A stretch of DNA of 64,000 nt from positions 155,583,501 to 155,647,500 of the forward strand of contig CM075354.1 in NCBI GenBank assembly GCA_037693485.1. The letters run 5' to 3'. The notes below the pieces were generated by a model that had not been told where the DNA came from, ran no database searches, and was given only the letters and a program-made list of their open reading frames with translations. The stretch comes from Kitagawia praeruptora (Eukaryota; Streptophyta; Magnoliopsida; Apiales; Apiaceae). Position 1 is the stretch's first letter. Each line of letters starts with the position of its first letter. Below are positions 23,560 through 34,679 of this stretch, piece by piece. Position numbers and translations under genes: made by a program.

Positions 23560-25258
23560 CTAGATGATAACATGTGCGAAGCACGGGGCTCGGAGATTTA
23601 TGTTAAATAATTACTAATTTTTATTTAATTAAATATTTATAAAATTATATTACAAAAACTTATAAAAAAAACTATGTTATTTGCATAAAAAAATTTATGC
23701 GATTAACAAACTATAAACTTAGATTGTTTAATATAAGTGCATGAAAACACGTTTCGGTTGTTTTCATTGAAAAATATTTAGGATAACGATCGAATCTTTT
23801 TTTTTATTATAAGTTATAATAAAAAAATTTGCTAATACAATGTAAGAATTATAATAATAATAACAAGATTTCAATTTTATTATATATATTTTTTAAAAAT
23901 AACATATAATCGCAGGGAAGAATGTTCTAGAGTAGTGTATAGAAACATGTTCTAGTTGTTCTCCTTGAAAAATCTTTTCAAGAATTGGTCGTATTATTTT
24001 TTTATTCTAAATTATGATAAAAAAAATTGTACTATAATTATAATAGGATTTCAGTTTTATTATTTTCTTTAAAAAATAACATAGAATTGTAAGGGAATAT
24101 TTTTTTTTTTTGATAAATAAGAATTGTAAGGGAATATGATTCTAGGGATAAAACTATTTTTTATTTAAAGTTGTAATAAAAAAATTATAATTACAATAGG
24201 ATTTCTATTTTATTAAAAAACAACATGAAATTATAGTAAAAATAGGATTATAGGGGTAAAACCAAAATACGGTCCGAACCAAAAGTGGTACCGTTAAAGG
24301 GGTGTTCCTTGAAAAATCTTTTAGAGAATTGATCGTATTATTTTTTGATTCTAAATTATGATGAAAAAAAATTGTATTATAATTATAATAGGATTACAAT
24401 TTTATTATTTTCTTTAAAACATAACATAGAATTATAAGGGAATATGATTCTAGGGATGGAACTATTTTTTTATTTTAAGTTGTAATAAAAAAATAATAAT
24501 TATAATAGAATTTCTATTTTATTAAAAAATATCATATCATAGAATTATAGTAGAAATAAGATTATAGAGGTGAAACCAAAATAGGATTGAAACCAAAAGT
24601 GGTGTCGTTAAAAGGGTGTATTATTTTTTGATTCTAAATTATGATTAAAAAAATTGTATTATAATTATAATAAGATTTCAACTTTTTTATTTTCTTTGAA
24701 AAATAACATAGAATTATAAGGGAATATGATTCTAGGAATGTAACTATTTTTTTTATTTAAAGTTGTAATAAAAAATTATAATTATAATAGAATTTCTATT
24801 TTATTAAAAAAACATCATAGAATTATAGTAGAAAAAGGATTATAGGGCTGAAACCAAGATATGAGTGAAACCAAAAGTAATACCGTTAAAAGATTGTTTG
24901 GCTTATTAATAAAGGTTATAGATTATTATAAATAAATTGCATATTAGTCAATTTTTTTCCAAATGTTCTTAACGTGATTATGTGTGGAGCGTGCAATTGT
25001 TAGCAGGACTGTGCAATTGTTAGCAGATTTGACATAGGTTTTATATTTTTTAATTAAAAAAATAACATAGAATTTTAGTAGAATTAGGAGTTTAGATTTT
25101 TAATAAAAAAAATAACATAGAATTTTAGTAGAATTAGGAGTTTAGGGGTGAAACCAAAATAGAGTACGAACCAAAAAATTAGTGAAACCAAAATATGGTG
25201 CGAACCAAAAAAGTAGTACCATTAAAAAGGGGTTTCGCGTATTAATAAAGGTTATAGA
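23560..25258 (-). mobile_element. Helitron with internal tandem repeats
   Basis: The minus-strand 5' end reads TCTATAACCTTTATTAATA (right side, 25258). The 3' end reads CCCGTGCTTCGCACATGTTATCATCTAG... in pieces up to 23560, followed by T. A second internal copy of the 5' terminus lies at 24922. The 5' family signature, AACCTTTATTAATA, matches the Helitron at 49892-53500. Confidence 0.75.
23815..24880. repeat. tandem units of about 280-310 bp inside the Helitron
   Basis: AAGGGAATATGATTCTAGG recurs at about 24126, 24437 and 24718 with similar surroundings (GTTGTAATAAAAAAATTATAA; GGATTTCTATTTTATTAAAA). A more diverged unit lies near 23905. Every unit is AT-rich and non-coding. Confidence 0.8.
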
Positions 25259-25267
25259 TTTATTTTT

Positions 25268-25814
25268 GGGATATTCCAAATGGTACCACCATACAATTGG
25301 CTTTTCCATTTGGTACCATCCAACATTTTTGACTTCCAAGTGGTACACTGTACTTTTACCTTCATCCATTTTATACCATTAAACGTTAGTCAGACGTTAG
25401 ATTATTCTTAATGGTACCACTGTACAATTGGTTTTTCCATATGGTACCATTCAATATTTTTGACTTCTACGTGGTACCATTTTTCTCTCATTCAGGTCAA
25501 ATTTTTCTCTGAATTTCACAATTTATCTATACATTTTACTCTATAATAAGTTGTGAAAATTCCAAGAAAAAATTGATTTTAGTGAGAGAAAATGGTACCA
25601 CGTAGAAGTTAAAAATATTGAATGGTACCATATGAAAAAAACAATTGTATAGTGGTACCATTAAGAATAATCTAACGTTTAATTAATGTTTGCTTGACAG
25701 AATGGTATAAAATGGATGAAGACAAAAGTACACTGGTACCACTTGAAAGTCAAAAATGTTGGATGGTACCAAATGAAAAAACCAATTGTACAGTGGTACC
25801 ATTTGGAATATCCC
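25268..25814. mobile_element. Mutator-type foldback MITE
   Basis: The ends are GGGATATTCCAAATGGTACC and its complement, with a 9-bp duplication TTTATTTTT (25259-25267, 25815-25823). The arms are about 240 bp and nearly fill the element. GGTACCA recurs regularly in both arms. Frames seen here on both strands are shadows of the inverted repeat. Confidence 0.9.
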
Positions 25815-26098
25815 TTTATTTTTTTTCATACTTTTATCATTCAATTCTACAAGTTTATATTTAAATAATACTTATTAATTATATTTATTTTCTTTAATTT
25901 CATCGCGTGTTCGATTCCCTATAACTACATGATTTAATAATGTTTATTTATTATATACATTTATTATTCAATTCTCTATAAATATATATTTAAATAATAC
26001 TTATTAAATATATTTATTATCAATAATTTATTCATATTAATATTTTAATCTCGGCCCGTGTTCGACTGTGCTCATGTTTCGCACGGATTACCAACTAG

Positions 26099-26313
26099 TG
26101 TAACCTAAAAGAGGTAAGCAAACAAAATCGATAACCCAATGGAGATGTTTGGGTGAGCTTATATTTCTAGAAAAATTGACTTATTTTAAGAAATAAGCTA
26201 AGATTCCTAGTTTTTTTTTTTTGAAAAAATTATGGAATCTCAAACATATATTAAATATTTAGTATAAAAAAATTATAAAAAATAAGGACTTATTTTAGGC
26301 TCGAAGAATACTT
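26099..26313. other. MITE fragment next to the LINE insertion site
   Basis: 26140-26300 resembles the MITE at 48767-48986 (GTTTGGGTGAGC; TTGACTTATTTTAAGAAATAAG). 26298-26313 is the LINE target duplication. Confidence 0.5.
26298..26313. repeat. LINE target-site duplication, 3' side
   Basis: GGCTCGAAGAATACTT is repeated exactly at 48639-48654. The LINE poly(A) (a run of T on this strand) follows directly. Confidence 0.93.
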
Positions 26314-26343
26314 TTTTTTTTGCCAGAAACAAGAAGCATATCA

Positions 26344-28713
26344 TTAAGTAATCAAATCACGCGACATTACAGAGAGAAATTCTATGTTGGCATCATCCTT
26401 CTGCCATACACGATCAGCTATAGAACTACTGTATCTCGCTAAGAAGTGAGCTACTTTGTTCGCGGATCGTTTTACAAACTTTAAGATCAACTCTCGATCT
26501 TTTAAATCAATTAAAAGTTGCTTGCATTCCTCCACAATTCTACCCAAATATGAAAGATTCACAGCTGAGCATCGAACTGCTTGAATAAATACAAGGCAAT
26601 CTGTTTCCACTATCACACTTGGCCAATTATGATCTTTAACCCAGCTGAGAGCTTCACGAACCCCCATAGCTTCTGCCATAGCAGGACTTATATTACCTGC
26701 AGTACATCGAGAAACAGCTTCCACTAGACCCCCATTATGATCACGAGCCACCATCGCATAGCTATAGCAGTTATCACTATCGAAAATCGCTGCGTCAGTG
26801 TTAATCTTGATTTTGTTCACATTTGGTTTCCTCCAGCACTCATCTCCGTCCTCTGCATTCATGAAACCGAGGGACGGACTAAAAGATTTATCCTGAGCAC
26901 TCCTCCATTGATCAAGAGTTATTTTCGCTGACTGAACGACTTCATGGACATCTTCACTTCTTTGGTTCCAGACTAACTCGTTTCTGTTCTTCCATAATGA
27001 CCAACACAGCATAGTGATTTGCTGAATGTCATCTCCTTTACACTTATCAAAAACTCCTTTCAACCATTCCATAAAATTAGAATGATTTACTGAACCAACC
27101 TGAACTCCCAGTGTCTCTATACTCGCTTGTGCAAAGGAACACGTTACTAGACTGTGAATAACTGATTCTGCATCCGTATTACACAAAGGATAAAGATCGT
27201 TGACATCCACTCTCCTGCTCCTTAACTGTACCTTTGTTGGAAGGCAGCCTGTGACTGATCGCCAAAGAAAATGTTTAACTTTAAGAGGCAATTTCAAATT
27301 CCACAATTTTCTCCAAAAACCAGAATTATCACTTGAATGAGCATTGAACTTATGGTCCTGAATATCTGCATAAGCACTCTTAACTGTGAATCGACCCATC
27401 CTTTCCTTTCTCCAAAACCAAGTATCAGGATCACTACTACGAATAGGGATGGAGAAGATTAAATTTGCATCCCTTTCTTCAAACATGTCATTAACAAGTG
27501 CTACATTCCATTGGTCTTGATTCTGGACCATAAGCGAAGAGACCATTTTGTCATTAAGATCTGCATTCTTTGTCTGGACATAAGGATTTGTGTCATCGGG
27601 AAGCCACGGGTCCATTAATATATTCACAGATTTACCCTCCCCCACCCTGCGCCCTACACCCTTCATAATCAGCTCTTGACTTTGAATAATACTTCGCCAA
27701 ATATAACTAGGATTACTACCCACTTTAGCATTTAGAAACGTACTATTTGGGTAATACCGAGCTCTATAAAGTCTGCCAACTAAACTCTCTGGGCAATTCA
27801 TTAGTCTCCATCCCTGTTTAGCTACTAAGGCCACATTGAACTCATGCATATTTCTAAAATCAAGACCTCCTCTTGTCTTCTTTTTAGCCATCCTTTCCCA
27901 GCTCCACCAGTGGATACATTTATCTTTGCTTGACCCATTTTTCCACCAGAACTTACACATCATATTCTCCATATCTTTGCACACTTCATGAGGAAGAACG
28001 AACACATTCATTGCGTAACTCGGAAGAGTCTGAGCTACTGATTTTAACAGAATTTCTTTACCTCCTTTAGACATTGTTTTCTTATCCCACCCTTGAATAC
28101 GTTCCTGCAACCTATCTTTTAAATATCCAAATATTATAGATTTTTTCCTTCCGAGCGTATTTGGAAGTCCCAGGTACATGCTATTATTGTATGCTTCATG
28201 GAATTGAAGAGTCGAGCACATCCTATTCCTCAAATCTTGATCATTGTTTCGACTAAAGAAAGCCGAGGATTTATCCGCATTGATTTTCTGCCCCGAAGCC
28301 TTCTCAAATATCCTCAACATTTCATTAACATACTCTGTTGTCGAAATATTAGCCTTACAAAAAATATATGTATCATCAGCAAAAAACATATGAGACAACA
28401 ATGGGGCACCTCTAGTTACTTGAACACCTTTAATAAAATGCATGCGTTCATAATCCCGAATTAGCGCACTTAGGCCCTCCATACAAACAAGAAATAGGTA
28501 TGATGAAAGAGGATCCCCCTGCCTTATACCTCTCTCTGGCACAATTTGACCAAATTCCCGACCTGCATGAGTTATTTGATAACATGCCGATTGAACACAT
28601 ATCATAAATAAATTCACCATTTTGTCAACAAATCCCATTTTCACAAGAGCTGCTCGAAGATATCCCCACTCCACACGATCATACGCTTTACTCATATCGA
28701 GTTTAAGCGCCAT
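26344..28713 (-). pseudogene. LINE ORF2, C-terminal part: reverse transcriptase, zf-RVT, RNase H
   Basis: This open run of 789 codons begins at MALKLDMSKAYDRVEW, a conserved RT block. It contains the catalytic FADD motif (in HMFFADDTYIF), a zf-RVT region (WRKLWNLKLPLKVKHFLWR...) and a C-terminal RNase H with INTDAAI, MAEAMGVREAL and VETD. Its upstream part is shifted by one base near 28735 from the frame of the N-terminal RT part. That shift is the only break between them. Confidence 0.93.
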
Positions 28714-29420
28714 CCACCCTTTCTTCCCGAACTTTTCTTTTTCATATAATGCATAACTTCATAAGATATCATTATATTATCAGTGATTAACCGGCCAGGA
28801 ATAAAAGCGCTTTGAGTGTCCGATATTACACTCCCAATTACACTCTTCAACCTGTTAGCAAGAACTTTTGATATCACTTTATAAATCACATTACACAAGG
28901 AAATAGGTCGCAAGTCCTTCATTGATTTTGCATTCTTCTTCTTTGGGATTAGAACTATATTTGTATCCTTCAAATACTCTTCAATCCGCTTATTCGAAAA
29001 GAATTGCTTAACACTTTCCACAATATCTCTCCCTACTATGTTCCAATGCTTCTGATAGAACCCAGGACTCATTCCATCAGGACTAGGAGATTTATCCGGG
29101 TGCATATGAAATAACGCTTTCTTTACTTCGCTTTCCTCTATTGGAGACAACAATAACTCATTTTGCTCATTTGTAATTTTCGAATCCATACAGCTGATCA
29201 CTGCTTCCCAATCTGTGACAGAGGCTTTGAACAGCGTTGAGAAGTACTCAATCATGGTGTCCTGAAGGCCTGAGTTCCAATTCACTTCGATACCATCATT
29301 ATTTTGTAGAGAAGAAATATGATTGTTTCTCCTGCGAGTCTTTGCTGAGGCGTGGAAATATTTTGTATTTTGGTCACCCTCACTAAGCCATAATTGCTTG
29401 GATCTCTGCTTCCAGAAAAT
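28692..29420 (-). pseudogene. LINE ORF2, reverse transcriptase N-terminal part
   Basis: It contains the RT N-terminal blocks: DKSPSPDGMSPGFYQKHW, then LIPKKKNAKSMKDLRPISLC and IYKVISKVLANRLK, then SAFIPGRLITDNIMISYE. It starts after the TAA at 29423-29421 that closes the endonuclease part and runs into a stop at 28692 because of the frameshift near 28735. Confidence 0.92.
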
Positions 29421-30224
29421 TTATTTTTGCACATACACCTCATTCAAATTTTTTGACTCCTCCTTGAACCTTCGTATGGACTCCTGATCTCGACGGCCTT
29501 TCAACATTTTAATTGTCTTCTTAATCTGATTTATACGCTGTCTAAAATCCCCTGTGATTTCTTTTCCCCACTTCGACAAAATTCCAGATACATGAGCTAT
29601 TTTATCTTGCAAAGATTTGCCTTGATTCATTCTCCAAGAGTCTTCAACTATTTGCTTGCACATTGGTTCTCGTAACCAAGCATTTTCGAACCTAAAACGC
29701 CTGATAGGAACCACCTGAGGGGCAACATTTATCTCAAGGAATAGAGGACAATGATCAGATGTAGTTACCTCCAAATTTGTTAACTTTGCATCCTTGAAAT
29801 AATGCATAAAATTTGCCGACACCAAAGCTCTATCTAATCTGATCTCCACCCAATTTTCTGTACCATAACCGCGTTCCCACGTATACGGATACCCCTGCAT
29901 ACTCATGTCAGATAAACCACAATCTTCCAACACCTCCTGAAAATCTTGCATTAACCAGTTTGGGTATGATCTTCCTCCTCTTTTTTCTTCTTGACTAAGC
30001 ACGTTATTCATGTCCCCGATTAGACACCAGGGAAGATCAGAATGAGAGTTCAATCTACGAATTAATTCCCATGTTGTTCTACGCTTAGCACGGTCTGGTT
30101 CACCATATATACCAGTCAATCTAAATCTCTGCCATCCCTGAACTGAGACCATAATGTCGATATGATTTCTGCTATAAGAATTCACCACAACCTCGTCATT
30201 GTTTCTCCATAATAAAGCTAGACC
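29421..30224 (-). pseudogene. LINE ORF2, endonuclease C-terminal part
   Basis: This is the second half of an APE-type endonuclease, with LTGIYGEPDRAKRRTTW, LIGDMNNVL and the C-terminal TSDHCPL motif. The frame starts inside the LTR insertion boundary and joins 38892-39085 across it (GHSG joined to GLALLWRNN). It ends at a TAA replacing a sense codon of the linker before RT. Confidence 0.9.
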
Positions 30225-30229
30225 ACCAC

Positions 30230-31792
30230 TGAAGGAATTTACGGACGAGCGGAAGCGCGATATAACATTTATTCCGTAAAAACCATGTATCGTGCATATA
30301 GAAAATCATATAAAAATGAAATAGCGGAGGAATCGTAACCATACCTTGAAATCGAAGCTTTACAAAATGGTGTTTTAGCAGTTGCTCCTCAGAGTGTGAA
30401 GCACTCTACCGGTATCCACCAAGATTAATTCTTCGACGAAGCTTTTTATAAAACTAAGCTTTTATAAAAATGGAGGTTTGAGAGAGAGAGAGAGGGAGAT
30501 GAAGAAGATGAGGGAGGCAACTAGGTTTTTCACAAAAACCAAAAGTGTGTAAACTCATTCTCATCTTATTCTATTTATAGGGCTCATGTAGGGTTTTCAT
30601 AATTAATATATCATTATATATTAATATATAAATCCTACACTTTATCTTATAAAATGTTAAATAATAATTAAAACAATTTTAATCATTATTAAAACAACTT
30701 GCTCTCTCAAAATACCTTCATCAATAAATTAATCTTTTTATGGTGTGACCCTGTAGGTTCAATATTAAGCCGGTAGTAGAAATAAATAATAATAAACTTT
30801 TTATTTATTATTTATATGAATTCTAAAATTCATTAAATATAATTAACTGATTAATTATATTTATTCTACATCGTGAGTGATGCTTCTCAACATATCGCGA
30901 CTATCCGGATAATATGAATTCACTGCTTAGAATACCAAGAACCTGTCAATGCTAGTTACTGTACAATCAATTCCTTCTACCCTACAATATCCCGATTAAA
31001 TACAAGGCATGGATCTCGTGTCAAGCCTATCAAATTTAATCATATGATTTCTTATTCATAATGCAAAGTTCATATTAATGCAAATTAGAAACTTCTTTCT
31101 AATTTCATACACTCTGGCCAGAGATTCCGGAACTAGCATACTAAGAATAACATAGGATATTCACTTCCTTACTGGAAGGGGTAGATCCTTTATTGACCGT
31201 TAACTATCTCCATACACAAATCCCTATGCCCAGAATAGACCTAATGGATGTCCTTGAGACTAAGGACTAAACCAAAGCACAGTTCATTATATACAAGATT
31301 ACTCTAACGATCTCAAGTCTAAGGACACTTGTACAACTATCACTCAGTGAACAACTATCGACACGTGAGTAAACTCCATTAGTTGTTCAACTTATCGAGT
31401 CATGTTCAGTGAACTTATTCCCTAATAAGCACCTACATACTAGCTATAGTGTCGCCACACAAATGCCTATGAGAACAGACATCCTCCTAAAAGGAGCAAG
31501 CATAGTATGTACCAATCTTTGCGGATTCACTAACTTCCGATTAGTTATCCTATGATCGGGAACTGTTTAAGTCTAGAGTTATCATCTTCTAGATCTCACT
31601 ATTATAATCTCATTATAATTCTAGAAGCTTTACTTTAAACCATGGAATATCTTATTTAAAACACTTTAAATAGATAAGGCCCGTAATAAAAACAAATAAG
31701 TCTTTTATTAATATTAATGAAATCAAATAAGAGAACAAGAAATTTCTTCCTAAATCATCATACATGATTGGAGTTTAGGACAAACTCTTTCA
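30230..31792 (-). repeat. 3' LTR of the 8.7 kb Copia element
   Basis: 1563 bp. On the minus strand a TATA-like CTATAAATAG lies at 30579-30570. A GA-rich run (30481-30520) lies in the presumed R-U5. It interrupts the LINE endonuclease. Confidence 0.93.
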
Positions 31793-34620
31793 ATCTCCCA
31801 CTTGTACTAAAGCCAATCACTCTGGTATCTAATACCCATTCACTCATTATGACGATCGAAGTGAATCTGAGATTGCGGCTTAGTGAGTGGGTCTGCTATG
31901 TTGTTATGTGTGTCAACTCTCTCAATGTTGACATCTCTACTTTCAATGATCTCCCTAATCAAAAGAAAGTGCCACAAAACAATTTTGCAACGTCACTTGC
32001 ATCTATAAACTCTGCTTCCGCTGTTGAGTCAACCGTTGTAGGCTGTTTGGAACTCTTCCAACTAATCGCTCCACCCTTCAGAGTAAACACGTACCCTAAC
32101 ATGGATTTGCTATCATCACTTTCTGATTGAAAACTAGAGTAGGTATAACCCTTCTATTTTTCAACTCAGATCCACAAAAAACAAGAAAAATATCCTTAGT
32201 CCTTCGCAAGTACTTAAGGATGTTCTTCACTTCTTTCCAGTGGTCTTCACCTGGATCCGACTGATATCTCCTCGTCAAATTAATTGAATGAGCAATATCA
32301 TGCCTAGTACATAACATCGTGTACCTGATAGATCCTATTGCTGAAGCATAAGGAATCTTACTCATACGCTCTCTTTCCTCAAGTGTCTCATGAGACATCT
32401 TCTCGGAAAGGGATACTCCACGGCTCATCGGTATGAGACCTCTCTTGGAGTTTTCCATGCTAAACCTTTTAAGCACTTTCTCGATGTATGTACTCTGGGT
32501 AAGACCTATAATTCTTCTCGATCTATCTCTATAGATCTTCATACCGAGAATCTAGGATGTCTTTCCCAAGTCCTTCATAGTGAAGTTCTTTGATAGCCAC
32601 ACTTTGACTGATTGCAGCTTCGGTATGTCATTTCCTATACGAAGTATGTCATCCACATACAACACAAGAAATGTTACCGCACTCCACTAACCTTCTTGTA
32701 GACACATGGTTCATCTATGTTTTTGATAAAATCAAACTCTTTGATTGTCTCATCAAAATGGATGTTCCATCTACGAGAAGCTTGCTTCAATCCATATATG
32801 GATCGCAAGCAAAATCCGAATTGATTTGAGTAGGGCTACATGCAAAAAGTTTCATCAAAGTCAATCCATTGCCTTTGTCTGAATCCTTTTGCCATGAGCC
32901 TAGCCTTGTAGGTCTCCACCTAGCCATCTACTCCAATCTTTCTCTTGTATACTCTTTAGCACCCAATAAGTCTAACATCCTCAGGTGCTTCAACCAAGGT
33001 CCATACTTGGTTGGTATACATAGAATCCATTTCGGATTTCATGGCACTATGCCATTTCTCTGAGTCAACACTATGCCACGTAAGGTTGTTTAGTTTGAAC
33101 AGGAGTTTCCTTTTGAACCGTAGTAGTTTGTGTTTCATGAACTTCTTTAAGTTCAATCTTTCTCCCACTGTTCCCTTCAAGGATAAACTATTTTTCTAAG
33201 AAGGTAGCAAGTCTGGAGAGAAACACCCTATGATCGGTGTAAAAGTGATACCCTAAAATCTCTTTAGGATATCCCACAAACCTACATTTTACGGATCGAG
33301 ATTCCAGCTTATCAGGGTCAACTTTCTTGACATAAGCCGGACATCCCCAAATCTTAACGTGTTTAAGACTCGATTTCCTTTCTTTCCATATCTCATATGG
33401 AGTTTGAGGAACAGATTTGGAAAGCACCTTATTCAGTAAATATGCTGAGGTTTCCAATTCATAACCCTAAAGTGATACTGGAAGATCTGCATAGCTCATC
33501 GTGGATCGAACCATGTCTAACAAAGTTCAATTTCTATTTTCAGATACTCCACTCAACTATGGAGTGTCCGGATGAGTCCACTGGAAGACTATACTATTTT
33601 CTTTGAGATAATCTAGAAACACACCACTCAAGTATTCATCTCCTCGATCTGATCGAAGAGCTCTAATACTATGGTTGGTTTGTTTCTCTACTTCATAACT
33701 GTATTCTTTGAACTTTTCAAAGGCTTCAGATTTGTATTTCATCAAATACATATATTTGAATCTAGATCAATTATCTATGAAAGTCACGAAGTATTAAAAT
33801 CCTGCCATGGCTTGCGTAGACATTTGTCCACATACATCTATGTGTACCAATACCAGCAACTCTCTAGCGCTCTCTCCATGTCCACTAAATGGAGATTTGG
33901 TCATTTTACCCAACAGACAAGACATGCATGTAGGATATGATTCAAAGTCAAAGGGTTCCAGTAACCTTCCCTTATGCAATGTCCGAAGTCTATTTTCACT
34001 AATATGACCAAGTCTGTAGTGCCATAAGTAGGTAGGATTTTCATCATCCTTTTTTTTCTCTTTGTTTAATATGAAGTAAAACATATTCTATGTCACATAC
34101 ATACAGACCATTATTTAAAATACCACTACCATAAAGAACATTATCTCTAAGAATTGAACATTTATTATTCTAAATAACAAACGAAAATCCATCCAAGTCT
34201 AACATGGGAATAGAAATAATATTCCTCACAATCGAGGGAACAAAATAACAATTATTTAAAATAATAGTCTTGCCCGTAGGCATATGTAAATCAAATGACC
34301 CTACAGTTATGGCAGCAACTCTTGCTCCATTGCCCATCCATAGAATCGCCTTCTCTTCCCCAAGAGCCCTACTTCTCCTTAGTCCTCGCAACGAATTGCA
34401 AATGTGAGAACCATAAGTAGTATCTAATACCTAAGTAGAAGTTTGATTTAGTGACATGTTTACTTCAATCATAAACATATCTGAATCAGAAACGGTAGTC
34501 TTACTAGCCTTCTTCACGTTCAGTTCTGCAAGATAAACCTTACAGTTCCTCTTCCAGTGCCTCACCTTGTTACAGTGAAAACAAACAGCATATCCCAGCT
34601 TCTTAGCCCTTGAGAACTTT
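31793..34620 (-). pseudogene. decayed gag-pol of the 8.7 kb Copia element
   Basis: From right to left: a gag zinc knuckle CFHCNKVRHWKRNC (near 34591-34550), a protease-like VLDTTYGSHIC, GAG-preintegrase (YLWHYRLGHISENRL, 34084-33794), integrase pieces (33751-33557 with ALRSDRGDEYLS; 33457-33188 with TPYEIWKERK), RT with YVDDIL (about 32665-32637), SRGVSLSEKMS and YASAIGSIRY (32542-32096), and RNase H (AISWKSSKQ, DSTAEAEF). At least six frame changes or stops separate these, and the RNase H has an internal gap. It cannot make its own enzymes. Confidence 0.9.
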
Positions 34621-34679
34621 TCTCAAGCTTCGAAGCCAGTCAGCATAGTTGGGATCAGTCAATATGTGAGCATCTAGTA

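Larger units (their letters stand above)
23380..26098 (+). mobile_element. candidate outer Helitron
   Basis: A Helitron-type 3' end lies at 26095-26098 (CGCACGGATTACCAACTAG then T). A fitting 5' end is TCTATCCATGCTC at 23380, preceded by A. The right part carries GTTCGATTCCCTATAACTAC, echoed on the left at 23529. The 5' end is the weaker call. It encloses the minus-strand Helitron at 23560-25258 and the foldback at 25268-25814. Confidence 0.5.

Noticed and set aside
25142..25382. Overlapping frames on both strands near 25.2 kb
   Set aside because: They straddle the edge of a Helitron and a foldback MITE and come from repeat sequence.
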